A stretch of 64,000 bases of DNA. Origin: Hyphomicrobiales bacterium (lineage in GTDB: Bacteria; Pseudomonadota; Alphaproteobacteria; Rhizobiales; Beijerinckiaceae). The notes under the pieces are model-generated. The model was not told the origin of the DNA, did not search any database, and saw nothing but the letters and a program-made list of their open reading frames with translations. Where the stretch lies: the NCBI GenBank assembly GCA_016716745.1, contig JADJVD010000005.1:248001-312000 (forward strand), given 5' to 3'. The number at the start of each line of letters is the position of its first letter. Position 1 is the stretch's first letter. Positions 7,840 to 16,249 of this stretch are shown one piece after another. Made by a program: the position numbers and the translations under genes.

Positions 7840-10286
7840 GGCTGCAACTCCAGCGCGTCGAGTCCGTTCAAGGCCGTGATCGCGACGCGCGTCGGCATTG
7901 GGGCGTCACCTACTGCTTGCAACACGATGCGGCGAGGCGCGCGTGGCGCCAGATGGAGCCAATTGTCGGAGGCGCGCCAGCCGGGGGCGAGAATGCGCAC
8001 GTTCTGCGCAAGGCGCAGCGTGCTCAGCGTCAACAGAACCGCGTCGCCGAGGCGTTCCGCCGTCGCGTCGAGACCGAGGGGCGCGCGCGCCGCGCCGCGG
8101 CCGACGGGGAAGAAGAATGCGTCCGCGACGATCTCCTGCGTCGCCGGATCGACGAGGCGCGCGATAGCGACGTCGTGCTGTGGCGGGCCGAAGCGATAGG
8201 CGTAGCTTGCGTCGAAGAAGCCGCCGGCCAGATCGCTCGACGAAAGTTCGGCGACGCCATGCGGCTCGAGCGTCACGCCGCGACGCGCAGACAGCACGGG
8301 AATTTCACCGTCGCGCAAACATTCGAAGACGAGGTCGAGCGTGCGCCGATGCGGCCCGTCGTTGAACGCGACGATGGCGAGACCGTTCAGCCCCTCGTCG
8401 ACGATCGAGACCGAGAGCGGACGGAAAGCGCGGCGCAGCGCATGCCAGACGGGCTTGGGCTCGCAGCGATGATCGACGACGCCCCAGCCCGCGCCGGGCC
8501 CGGCGACATCCTGAAAAAAAAGCGTCATGGCGCCTTGCGCCAGCGAGCGCGGCGAGCGCAGCTCCGCGAAGAGCCCGGTCGCGACCTCGCATGTCGTGGC
8601 GCGCGACAAATCGAGCCAGCGCGCGGGGTCTTCGCGCCGCAGGGTCTGAGGATCGACCCCGTAAAGGCGTTGCAGATAGGCGTTGCGCACATCTTCGAAA
8701 TACCACACCGCGCCGGTGTCGCCTTCGATGCGCTCGCCATAGATCGGCTGCGCGATGGCGGCGCGACCCGGCTCCAGCGGAACGTCGCGTTCCGGCGCAT
8801 GCGAGAAGCCGAGACATTCGGGCGCGAAGCGAACGCGCGAGCGACGAACGTCGTCGAAATCGCGGCCGTAGGCGGACACGCCGTAGTAGTGGCAGAGCCC
8901 TTCTTCGGGCGTGAAAGGAAGATCGCCGAAGCACGGCGTGTTCGGGACGTAGACGGCCCCTGGACGGTTGGCTTGAAGCACGCCGGGCAGATCTTCATCG
9001 AAGATGGCGTTGCTCCACGTCTCGCGCGGCAGGCCGAGCATGGCGGCCTGTTGCGCGACCTCGGCGCCGCCGCAGAACACGGCGAGGCTCGGCGAGGCTT
9101 GCGTGCGGCGCACGAACGCCTCCGCCTCGCGCCACACGGCGGCGCGGAAGTCGGCATCATTCGCCGGATAGTCGAGATTGGCGAACATGAAGTCCTGCCA
9201 GACCATCAGGCCGAGTTCGTCGCATAGCGCGTAGAAGTCCGACGCCTCGTAAAGCGTCGAGCCCGGAACGCGGATCATGTTCATGTGCGCGTCGCGCGCC
9301 AGCGTCAGCCAGGGCGCGTAGTCCGCGCGCGCGCCTGGCAGCGCGACGATGTCGGCGGAGATCCAGTTCGCGCCGCGGCAGAACACGGGAACGCCGTTGA
9401 CGCGCAGTCCGAAGCCCTTTCCGTCCGGTCCACGGTCAAGCTGGATGGTGCGGAAGCCGAGACGCGCCAGCGCGATCTCGCGCCCTTCGACGGTCGCCGC
9501 CAGATCATGCAGAACGGGTGCGCCATGCGTGTGCGGCCACCACAGCGCGATGTCGGGAATGCGCAACGTCGCGCTGGCCCAGCCGTCGCGCACGGCGACG
9601 CGATGGCGCGCGCCGGCACATGACAGTTCGATTGCGACCGCATCGCGATTGACGCGCAACGCGACGTCGACAACGCCGTCGCGGCCCTCGACGCGCGTCA
9701 ATGCGCGCACGACGTCGATCTGCAACGCGCCGTCGTCGATCAATTCGACCGCGCGATAGGGGCCGACGGCGCGGATCGGCGGACACCAGCCGGGCATGCG
9801 TCCGATCAGGGTCGCGCGCAGGAATCGAAGGGACGGAGGCTGCACGGCGCGCGGCCGCCAACGCGCGCGAGCGGTCTTCACGGCAAGGCGCGGACCCATC
9901 CCGCGGAACGCGATGTCGAGGCGGACGCGGCCGTTCTCGCGCAAATCGAGCGTCATCGGCGCGAACATGCTCTCGCCCGTCGCGCGCCGTTCGCCGTTGA
10001 CAAAGATCTCGGCGAGAGTCGCGAGGCCGTGAAAGACGAGGCGTTGCGGCGCTGCGGCGTCGAACTCGCAGCGCCACCAGTGATCGAACTCGTCGAGATC
10101 GACAGGCGCATCGCGGTCGAAGCGACCTGCGCGCTCGAGCGCGGCGGCGGCTGTGTCGGGCGCCTTGGCGGCGATCCAGTCGGCGTCTTCTGGAATCGCG
10201 GCTGGATCGGCGTAGCGGCCCGGGGCGCTCTGGAGCATGCGCCAGCCGTGATCGAGCCGGGAGCGGTTGGCGGGCGCAGGCGCCAT
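7836..10286 (-). CDS. Glycoside hydrolase family 2, beta-mannosidase-like
   Basis: An 816-residue protein with the GH2 order: N-terminal jelly-roll (about 1-180), immunoglobulin-like domain (180-285), TIM barrel (290-600) and C-terminal beta domains. Barrel motifs seen are FCRGANWISAD, NMIRVPG and LGLMVWQDFMFAN, as in beta-mannosidases. The acid/base position reads FCGGAE (Glu409), but the Asn that normally precedes this Glu is Ala408. The nucleophile candidate is Glu490 in FAPECLGFS. No signal peptide is seen, which is unusual for a polysaccharide-degrading enzyme. It sits between DUF1839 (5-bp gap) and the hydrolase (4-bp overlap) in the amino acid:carrier-protein operon. It may act on a glycoside made by this pathway, or may have become non-hydrolytic. 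Confidence 0.8.
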   Translation of the reverse strand: MAPAPANRSRLDHGWRMLQSAPGRYADPAAIPEDADWIAAKAPDTAAAALERAGRFDRDAPVDLDEFDHWWRCEFDAAAPQRLVFHGLATLAEIFVNGERRATGESMFAPMTLDLRENGRVRLDIAFRGMGPRLAVKTARARWRPRAVQPPSLRFLRATLIGRMPGWCPPIRAVGPYRAVELIDDGALQIDVVRALTRVEGRDGVVDVALRVNRDAVAIELSCAGARHRVAVRDGWASATLRIPDIALWWPHTHGAPVLHDLAATVEGREIALARLGFRTIQLDRGPDGKGFGLRVNGVPVFCRGANWISADIVALPGARADYAPWLTLARDAHMNMIRVPGSTLYEASDFYALCDELGLMVWQDFMFANLDYPANDADFRAAVWREAEAFVRRTQASPSLAVFCGGAEVAQQAAMLGLPRETWSNAIFDEDLPGVLQANRPGAVYVPNTPCFGDLPFTPEEGLCHYYGVSAYGRDFDDVRRSRVRFAPECLGFSHAPERDVPLEPGRAAIAQPIYGERIEGDTGAVWYFEDVRNAYLQRLYGVDPQTLRREDPARWLDLSRATTCEVATGLFAELRSPRSLAQGAMTLFFQDVAGPGAGWGVVDHRCEPKPVWHALRRAFRPLSVSIVDEGLNGLAIVAFNDGPHRRTLDLVFECLRDGEIPVLSARRGVTLEPHGVAELSSSDLAGGFFDASYAYRFGPPQHDVAIARLVDPATQEIVADAFFFPVGRGAARAPLGLDATAERLGDAVLLTLSTLRLAQNVRILAPGWRASDNWLHLAPRAPRRIVLQAVGDAPMPTRVAITALNGLDALELQP

Positions 10287-10291
10287 CGCAT

Positions 10292-11242
10292 CTATCCGAG
10301 CGATGCGTCGAGATGCGTCATGACGCGGCTCCAGGCGTCGGCGAGGGGCGCGGCCATCGTCTCGAGGCCCTGCGGCTTGCGGCGGCTGACGGCGCGGGCG
10401 AGCTGGAACTGCAACGTCTTGGCGCCGACGGCGATCTCATGCGCGCCGGCGCGCGCGGGCGCGAGCGAGGCGTCGTCGAGCCAGTCGAGATGGGACGCGA
10501 GCAGTTCGAAGTTCGCGCCGAGCTGGCGCAGCGTGTTGAAGGCGTATTTGTGGAACGCGGCGGGATCGCGACCGATCAACGCCTCGGTCTGCGCGGGCAG
10601 CGCGGCGGCGAACGCGGCGACGGGATTGGCGCGCGGACGGCGCGCGAGATGGCCGCGCAACAGGGCGCGCGCGCTGGCGCGCGGATCCTCGTCGTTTGCG
10701 GGCTCGAGCTTCACCATCTCGCAATAGGGGAACAGCGGCAGGCCGTTCGACATTGCAGGGAACAGCGCGTCGTAGTCGTCGCCGGCGAGATCGAAATAGC
10801 CGGCGTTGTGGAAATAGGAGAGGGAGCGGCCAGTCCGGTCGATCCGATTGATTCCGATCGTCGTCTTGGAGTGCTCGACGCCATAGGAGACGCCGCGGGT
10901 GTCGGGCAGGTGGAAGGCGTCCATCTCGACAAGAACGATGCGTCCCTGCGCGATCTGTCGCTCGATATGAGCGGCGAGGTCGTCGTAGACGGCGAGTTCG
11001 AGCACATGCGCGCCGTAGAGCGCGCGCAGATCCTCGAAGGGGAATTTGAAGAAGGTGAACTGATCTCCCTCGAAATCCTGCGTCACCGTGAAGCCGAGCG
11101 CCGCGCGCGGCTCGCGGCCGAGCGCGTGCAGGAGCTCGATCCAGAGGTCGACGTAGCAGTTTGTCTCCGCCCATTCGCGATCCGCGCCGTGCAGCGCATG
11201 GGGCGCATAGCTTTCCGCGCGAAGCCCGGGAATGGCCTGCAT
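10292..11242 (-). CDS. DUF1839 protein, candidate BtrH-like cysteine acyltransferase
   Basis: This 316-residue protein matches the DUF1839 family found next to amino acid:carrier-protein ligases. I took the ATG at 11242, which lies 2 bp after the ligase stop; the longer open frame upstream is antisense-type sequence. The N-terminal half has a C39-peptidase/BtrH-like layout: an early cysteine on a helix (NCYVDLWIELLHALG, Cys29), then GRIVLVEMDAFHLPD, then a conserved His (YGVEHSKTTIGI, His124) and a polar residue after a strand (SYFHN). BtrH of butirosin synthesis uses such a Cys/His pair to move an aminoacyl group from a carrier protein to an amine. The fold match is my own reading, not an annotation I can confirm. 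The second half is helical with no clear motif. Confidence 0.75.
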   Translation of the reverse strand: MQAIPGLRAESYAPHALHGADREWAETNCYVDLWIELLHALGREPRAALGFTVTQDFEGDQFTFFKFPFEDLRALYGAHVLELAVYDDLAAHIERQIAQGRIVLVEMDAFHLPDTRGVSYGVEHSKTTIGINRIDRTGRSLSYFHNAGYFDLAGDDYDALFPAMSNGLPLFPYCEMVKLEPANDEDPRASARALLRGHLARRPRANPVAAFAAALPAQTEALIGRDPAAFHKYAFNTLRQLGANFELLASHLDWLDDASLAPARAGAHEIAVGAKTLQFQLARAVSRRKPQGLETMAAPLADAWSRVMTHLDASLG

Positions 11243-11244
11243 GG

Positions 11245-12156
11245 TCACCCCCACAGCGCCTCGCGCACGGTGGCGGGCCAGGCTTCGACGTCGAGACCGT
11301 GATGTTTGAACAGGGCGAGCGCGACGCGCTCCATGCCGAAGCCGACGCACGCGGTGTGGGCGGTCTCGTCCGCGGCCGTGCGGATGCCCCACAGCGTTCC
11401 GAAATGGTCCTGATGGTAGTTGAAGGAGAGGCAGGCGGTCGGCTTCTCCTCGCTTTCGATCGGCACGAGCAACTCGAATTTCAGGCGCTGGTCGCGCTGG
11501 TTGTTTGCGAGCAGGCGTCCGGCGCGTCCGAAGAAGGGATCGTTGGCGACGTCGAGATGATAGGGCAGGGCGAGCTTGCCGATGAGCTGTTCGGCGCGCT
11601 CGAGCCAGAGCGCGCGGAATTCGGTGACCTGCTCGGGTGTTCCGATGCGCACATATTCGCGCATGCGGAACATCTGCATGCGCGCCGGATCCTTCGAGGG
11701 CTCGTGACGGAAGCAGTAGGAGTTGAGGTCGACGAGACGGCCGCCCTCCGGCAGCGGCCCGCGTTTGGCGATGACGGGATAGAGGGGATAGCACGCCGCT
11801 GGAGCAAGAACGACGTCGGTCAGCCTCTGGTCCTCGGTCCAATCGTCGCCGGCGGCGAGCCGCTCGACGAGGCGCGCATGCGCCGCGTCATTGCCGGAGA
11901 AAGCGTGGATCGTGCCTGCAAGATTCGGAAAGCTCTTGAGATATCCGCTCTTCTCGAAAAGCGCGCGGTTCATGCCGGGCGGAAAGCGGATGATCTCGGC
12001 GCCGTCGCCGCCGCCGAAGCGCGTGATCAGCGCGTCGAAGCGGGCGATGACGTCCTCGAAGGCTCCGCTGCGTCCGTAGAGGCCGTCGACCCCGGTCTCG
12101 ATGAGGAGGCCGCGATCGATGAGCTTGTCGAGAAAAGTGTTGCAGGCGTTGCACAT
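11245..12156 (-). CDS. Amino acid--[carrier protein] ligase (class II aaRS-like)
   Basis: A truncated class II aminoacyl-tRNA synthetase homologue (303 residues) that activates an amino acid with ATP and transfers it to the phosphopantetheine arm of a small carrier protein instead of a tRNA. Such enzymes are characterised in Bradyrhizobium and Agrobacterium. Motif 2 is SYCFRHEPSKDPARMQMF; motif 3 is CVGFGMERVALALF. The zinc site typical of the atypical archaeal SerRS lineage is intact: Cys122 (APAACYPLYP), Glu167 (FRMREYV) and Cys270 (HTACVGF). The tRNA-binding N-terminal arm is missing. It stands 33 bp after the flavoprotein gene and 2 bp before DUF1839, with the carrier protein first in the operon. 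Glycine or alanine are the usual substrates; which one applies here is not visible. Confidence 0.9.
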   Translation of the reverse strand: MCNACNTFLDKLIDRGLLIETGVDGLYGRSGAFEDVIARFDALITRFGGGDGAEIIRFPPGMNRALFEKSGYLKSFPNLAGTIHAFSGNDAAHARLVERLAAGDDWTEDQRLTDVVLAPAACYPLYPVIAKRGPLPEGGRLVDLNSYCFRHEPSKDPARMQMFRMREYVRIGTPEQVTEFRALWLERAEQLIGKLALPYHLDVANDPFFGRAGRLLANNQRDQRLKFELLVPIESEEKPTACLSFNYHQDHFGTLWGIRTAADETAHTACVGFGMERVALALFKHHGLDVEAWPATVREALWG

Positions 12157-12189
12157 GTTTCAGATCACCGTGGGTCGGATCGCCAAAGG

Positions 12190-13362
12190 TCAGATCACAA
12201 GGCGCGTGTCGATGCGGTTCATCAGCAGCAGCGACGACGAGTTGCCGAGAATGCGATCGTTGTTGATCTGGATCGGCGCCGAATAGGCGTCGCGCAGTTC
12301 GCGGCAGAGCGAATAGGGCGAGTCGTTCTTGTAGCCCCAGATTCCGCAGACGTTCATGGCGATGTTGATCACCTCGAGCATCGTCTGCGAGGCGCCGATC
12401 TTGACGTTGTTCATCGCCACGACGAAGGGCACGGAGCCGAGATCGTCGCCGCCCTCGCGCGCATCCTCGTAGCGGCGGACGCCGTCGAGGATCACCGATC
12501 GCATAAGCTGAAGCTTCGAGTTCATCTCGGCGACGCGCATCGCGCCGGGCGGAACCTTGCCCGGCGTCTTGCGCGCCTCGGCGCGGACGAAATTCTGCGC
12601 CTTAATCGCGGCGCTTGCGGCGATGCCGTACCACAGGCTCGACCAGAGCAGATGCGCCATCGCCAGCATCGACTGCGCGGCGATCTCGGCGAAGGGCTGC
12701 GGAAGGACCTGTTCGACGCCGGCGGCGCCTTTCAGCACATAGCCGTCCGAGCAGGTGCCGCGCATGCCGAGCGTGTTCCAGCCCACCGTCTTCTGCAGCG
12801 TGTAATCCTGCTTGCGCAGGACGACCATCACCTGATCGGAGGAGGCGGCGTCCGGCGCCCGGCGGGCGGTGACGAGAATCGCGTCGCTGTCGTCGCCGTA
12901 GGAGATGACGGTGGCGTTCTTCTCGAGCGTGAAGCGGTCGCCATCGGTCACGACGGCGCAGATCGAGTTGCGCAGGTCGCCGCCGATGCCGCCTTCGGTG
13001 GTCGCCGAGCCGAGGAGAAGCTGCTCGCGCACGACGCGACGCATGAACTCCTCGTGCCAGGGCGCGCCGACGCCATGGGCGACCAGGCTCGAGACCTTGA
13101 TCTGGTGCATCGCGTAGATCATCGCCGTCGAGGCGCAGCCGTGGGCGAGCTGGCAGCAGACTTCGGCGATCTCGGCCAGGGAGGCGCCGTCGCCGCCGAA
13201 CTGTTTCGGGATCATGGCGCCGAACAGGCGCGCTTCGGCGATGGCGCGCCGCGCCTCGTGCGGGAAGCGCCCTTCGCGGTCGACCGCTTCGGCGTGCTTG
13301 GCTGCGACCGCCGCGGCTTGCAGGGCGCGGTCCATCAGGGAGTTGGGCTGGAAGGTCATCAC
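12190..13362 (-). CDS. Acyl-CoA dehydrogenase-like flavoprotein of the carrier-protein operon
   Basis: A 390-residue acyl-CoA dehydrogenase fold: helical N-terminus (MIPKQFGGDGASLAEIAEV), central beta domain (GSATTEGGIGGDLRNS, GWNTLGMRGTCSDGYVL) and C-terminal helices (INIAMNVCGIWGYKNDSPY). In typical members a catalytic Glu stands in a YEGT motif near the C-terminus; here the matching region reads APIQINNDRILGN, so the usual base is absent. It overlaps the carrier-protein gene by 4 bp (ATGA), suggesting its substrate is the aminoacyl thioester on that carrier rather than a CoA ester. Dehydrogenation or hydroxylation of the amino acid are both possible. Confidence 0.8.
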   Translation of the reverse strand: MMTFQPNSLMDRALQAAAVAAKHAEAVDREGRFPHEARRAIAEARLFGAMIPKQFGGDGASLAEIAEVCCQLAHGCASTAMIYAMHQIKVSSLVAHGVGAPWHEEFMRRVVREQLLLGSATTEGGIGGDLRNSICAVVTDGDRFTLEKNATVISYGDDSDAILVTARRAPDAASSDQVMVVLRKQDYTLQKTVGWNTLGMRGTCSDGYVLKGAAGVEQVLPQPFAEIAAQSMLAMAHLLWSSLWYGIAASAAIKAQNFVRAEARKTPGKVPPGAMRVAEMNSKLQLMRSVILDGVRRYEDAREGGDDLGSVPFVVAMNNVKIGASQTMLEVINIAMNVCGIWGYKNDSPYSLCRELRDAYSAPIQINNDRILGNSSSLLLMNRIDTRLVI

Positions 13363-13610
13363 GCGGCCTCGCGATTGCGAACGAGCTCGGCGACGCAGGC
13401 CTGCAGCGCCTCGATGCTCGCGAAGGTGCGGCGGTTCAACATGCGGTCCGGGATTTCGATGTCGAAACCGTCTTCGATCGCCAGCATGAGCTGGACCGTA
13501 GCGAAGGACGTCAGCCCGGCGGCGTAAAGGTCGTCCCCGTCGGCGATCTTGGCGACATCCACGGCGAGCTTGCCATGCGCGGCCAGTATCTGGCGCAATT
13601 TCTCGTTCAT
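13359..13610 (-). CDS. Aminoacyl carrier protein
   Basis: An 83-residue acyl-carrier-protein fold with the phosphopantetheine serine at Ser35 in the motif AAGLTSFATVQLML, where ordinary ACPs have DSL. The fourth helix region reads IPDRMLNRRTFASIEALQ. This variant is typical of the carrier proteins paired with aaRS-like ligases, which are distinct from fatty-acid AcpP. The start is supported by AGGAG nine bases upstream. It is the first gene of the operon running down to 6085, and the promoter should lie in the 208 bp before it. No phosphopantetheinyl transferase is encoded nearby. Confidence 0.92.
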   Translation of the reverse strand: MNEKLRQILAAHGKLAVDVAKIADGDDLYAAGLTSFATVQLMLAIEDGFDIEIPDRMLNRRTFASIEALQACVAELVRNREAA

Positions 13611-13818
13611 CTTGACGCGCTCCTGTCGTCGAGCCCGCTTATGGCGCGAGTTCGTTTGATTTCGACTGAAAGATAGGACGGTCGCCTTAACGAGCGATTT
13701 GCGAATTCGTCGGACGGACCAACGGAATGGGGCGCGTTCAATCTATGGTTGACATGGCGTGTCGGGATTGCGCGGACTTGTGCGGCGGCTTGGGCGCACG
13801 GCGTTTACCATGCCCGCA

Positions 13819-14712
13819 CTACCCGGCGGGCGCGGCGCCTTCCAGCGCCAGAGTGCGGTACCGGCTCGCCTCGTTCGCCAGCCAGGCGACGACGCGCTGG
13901 AGCGCCGAGCGGTCGGCCTCCGCCAACGGGGTGATCCAGACGGAGCCGCAGCCCAGGCGCGCCGGCGACAGGAGGACGAGCCTGCCGCGCTCCAGCAACG
14001 ACTCGACGCTCGAGTGGCGGGCGAGCGCAGCGCCGATGCCAATGCGCGCCGCCTCGATCGCCAGATCGTCGCGCGGCACGACGACGCGCTGGAACATGTT
14101 CGGAACCGGGGCGCCGGTCAGCGCGAACCATTCCGCCCAGGACGCAGGCTGGTTCGCCGCGTCGAGCAGGACGCCGGCGACGTCGTTCTCCCTACGCGCC
14201 TCTGCGGGCTGGCCGGGCGCGGCCACGGGCGCCACCCAGTCCTGAAACAACAAGCGCGCATTGGCGGCCGGCGGAGCTTCGGCATAGGTCAGGTCGATGT
14301 CGGGCGGCGCGTTCGACTCCAGTTCCGGCGACTGGATTGCGATCAGCAGGTGGGCGGACTCGCGGTTGAACCGCTCGACGCGGGGAGCGAGCCAGTAGCG
14401 CGCGAACGCCGCGGGCGCGCGGATTGTGACCGTCCTTGCGAGGCGCCGGCCGGAGAGAGGGTCGAGCGCGTCCTGAACGATCTCGAACGCCTCGCGCAGC
14501 CTGTCGGCGAGATCGCGACCCTCGCGGCTCAGGCGCACGCGATTGCCCTCGCGCGTCATCAGCGAAACGCCCAGACGATCCTCGAGCCGCTTGATGTGCT
14601 GGCTGACGGCCGACGGCGTGACGTTCAGTTCGCGCGCCCCTCCCGTTACGCTCGAGGAACGCGCTGCGGCCTCGAATGCGCGCAGCCAGCTCAGCGGAGG
14701 GATACGGCTCAT
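13819..14712 (-). CDS. LysR-family regulator, GcvA-like
   Basis: A 297-residue LysR-type regulator. The N-terminal winged helix-turn-helix reads LSWLRAFEAAARSSSVTGGA then LNVTPSAVSQHIKRLE. The C-terminal effector domain includes APAAFARYWLAPRVERF, as in GcvA-type regulators. An ATG at 14712 is preferred over the TTG two codons upstream; neither has a strong ribosome binding site. It is divergent from the glutamine-synthetase-like gene, with two inverted TTGCGCAA boxes in the shared 163 bp, so it probably controls that operon and itself. It lies upstream of the carrier-protein operon in the same direction, but 208 bp away. Confidence 0.88.
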   Translation of the reverse strand: MSRIPPLSWLRAFEAAARSSSVTGGARELNVTPSAVSQHIKRLEDRLGVSLMTREGNRVRLSREGRDLADRLREAFEIVQDALDPLSGRRLARTVTIRAPAAFARYWLAPRVERFNRESAHLLIAIQSPELESNAPPDIDLTYAEAPPAANARLLFQDWVAPVAAPGQPAEARRENDVAGVLLDAANQPASWAEWFALTGAPVPNMFQRVVVPRDDLAIEAARIGIGAALARHSSVESLLERGRLVLLSPARLGCGSVWITPLAEADRSALQRVVAWLANEASRYRTLALEGAAPAG

Positions 14713-14738
14713 GACCAAAGGAAAAGCTATTTCCGTCG

Positions 14739-14828
14739 TTTGCGCAATTCATCGTCCGATTTGGGGCTGCGACGCAGCGTCACCGCGCGGTTGACCGGGA
14801 GGCTGCGTCCGACGTTAGATTGCGCAAA
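14739..14828. promoter_or_regulatory. Paired TTGCGCAA boxes in the lysR/GS divergent promoter
   Basis: TTTGCGCAAT at 14739-14748 and its exact reverse complement ATTGCGCAAA at 14819-14828 lie 80 bp apart in the space between the LysR gene and the glutamine-synthetase-like gene. Each has the 8-bp palindromic core TTGCGCAA. They sit 27 bp before the LysR start and 47 bp before the other start, positions suited to LysR binding. A weak promoter-like TTGACC at 14791 with TTAGAT at 14815 lies between them. Assignment to this LysR protein is inference. Confidence 0.5.
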
Positions 14829-14875
14829 GGCGCTCTGCGTTGCGCGCAGCGGGACGCCGAACCGAGGGGGCAGGA

Positions 14876-16243
14876 ATGCAGCCGCACAACATCCGCACGG
14901 CCGACGACGCGCGCGAGTTCTTCGATGCGCGCGGACTGACCCATGTGAAACTCGGCGTCGTCGACATGGATGGCGTGATGCGCGGCAAGTACATGGCGCG
15001 CGACAAGTTTTTCGCAGCGCTCGACGACGGCTTCGGCTTCTGCGACGTCGTTCTTGGCTGGGATTCGAACGACCAGCTCTACGACAACGTCGCCTACACC
15101 GGCTGGCACACGGCCTACCCCGATGTGCGCTGCCGCATTCTTCCCGAAACCTGTCGGCCGATCCCGTTCGAGGGGGACACGCCGTTCTTCCTCGCCGAGT
15201 TCGCGGACGCCGCCGAGCAGATTTGCCCGCGCGGGACGCTGCGCCGCGTGCTCGGGCGCGCCGAGGACATGGGATATTCGGTGACTTCCTCGGCGGAGTT
15301 CGAGTTCTTCGTGTTCAACGAGACGCCGCAATCGGCGCGGGCGAAGAACTACCGCGATCTGGCCACGCTCACGCCGGGCTTCTTCGGCTATTCGGTGCTG
15401 CGCGCCGGCGTCCATGCGGAGTATTACACCGAGCTGCTCGACATGTGCGAGCGGATGCGGATCCCGATCGAGGGCCTGCATACGGAGACGGGGCCGGGCG
15501 TGCTGGAGGCGGCGATCCGCTATTCGGACGCGCTCGAGGCCGCCGATCGCGCGGCGCTGTTCAAGACCTTCACCAAGATCATGTCGCAGCGGCGCGGGCT
15601 GATGGCGACCTTCATGGCGAAATGGTCGCGCGACTGGCCGGGACAGTCGGGCCATCTGCACGTCTCGCTGAAGGGCCGCGACGGCCGGCCGGCGTTCCAC
15701 GACAAGACGAAGCAGCACGGGATCTCCGACGAGATGCGCTGGTTCATCGGCGGCCAGCAGGCGCTGATGCCTGACGTGCTGGCGATGGTCGCCTCGACGG
15801 TGAATTCCTATACGCGGCTCATCCCCGGCTATTGGGCGCCGACGGTGGCGGCATGGGGCGTCGAGAACCGCACCTGCGCGTTGCGCGCCATTCCCGGTTC
15901 GCCCGCCGCCCAGCGCGTCGAGTATCGGGTGGCGGCGGCCGACATCAATCCGTATCTGGCGCTGGCGGCCGCCATCGGCTCGGGCCTGTGGGGCATCGCC
16001 AACAAGATCGAGCCGGGCGACCCGATCGTCGGCAACGCCTACGATCGGGAGTATCCGCTCGAGCGGCAGTTGCCGCGCTCGCTGGGCGAGGCGGCGCGGC
16101 GGCTCGCCGCGTCCAAGGCTGCGCGGGACTTGTTCGGCGACGCCTTCGTCGAGCATTTTTCGGCCACGCGCGACTGGGAGGAGCGCGAGTCGCGCAAGGC
16201 GATCACCGACTGGCAGCTCGCCCGCTATTTCGAGATCATCTGA
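14876..16243 (+). CDS. Glutamine synthetase family protein, gamma-glutamylamide synthetase-like
   Basis: A 455-residue type I GS-fold enzyme that should ligate glutamate to an amine with ATP. The ATG at 14876 follows GAGGGGGCAGGA; an earlier in-frame start adds 12 unconserved residues. The N-terminal beta-grasp domain (VKLGVVDMDGVMRGKY) and the catalytic domain motifs SSAEFEFFVF, GLHTETGPGVLEAA, SGHLHVSL and the C-terminal ENRTCALRAIPGS and RVEYRVAAADINPYLALAA are intact. It is followed 6 bp later by an aldehyde dehydrogenase, resembling the PuuA/PuuC pair of the gamma-glutamylated polyamine pathway, though the oxidase and hydrolase steps are not present here. The true amine substrate is unknown. 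Confidence 0.87.
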   Translation: MQPHNIRTADDAREFFDARGLTHVKLGVVDMDGVMRGKYMARDKFFAALDDGFGFCDVVLGWDSNDQLYDNVAYTGWHTAYPDVRCRILPETCRPIPFEGDTPFFLAEFADAAEQICPRGTLRRVLGRAEDMGYSVTSSAEFEFFVFNETPQSARAKNYRDLATLTPGFFGYSVLRAGVHAEYYTELLDMCERMRIPIEGLHTETGPGVLEAAIRYSDALEAADRAALFKTFTKIMSQRRGLMATFMAKWSRDWPGQSGHLHVSLKGRDGRPAFHDKTKQHGISDEMRWFIGGQQALMPDVLAMVASTVNSYTRLIPGYWAPTVAAWGVENRTCALRAIPGSPAAQRVEYRVAAADINPYLALAAAIGSGLWGIANKIEPGDPIVGNAYDREYPLERQLPRSLGEAARRLAASKAARDLFGDAFVEHFSATRDWEERESRKAITDWQLARYFEII

Positions 16244-16249
16244 GGACGT

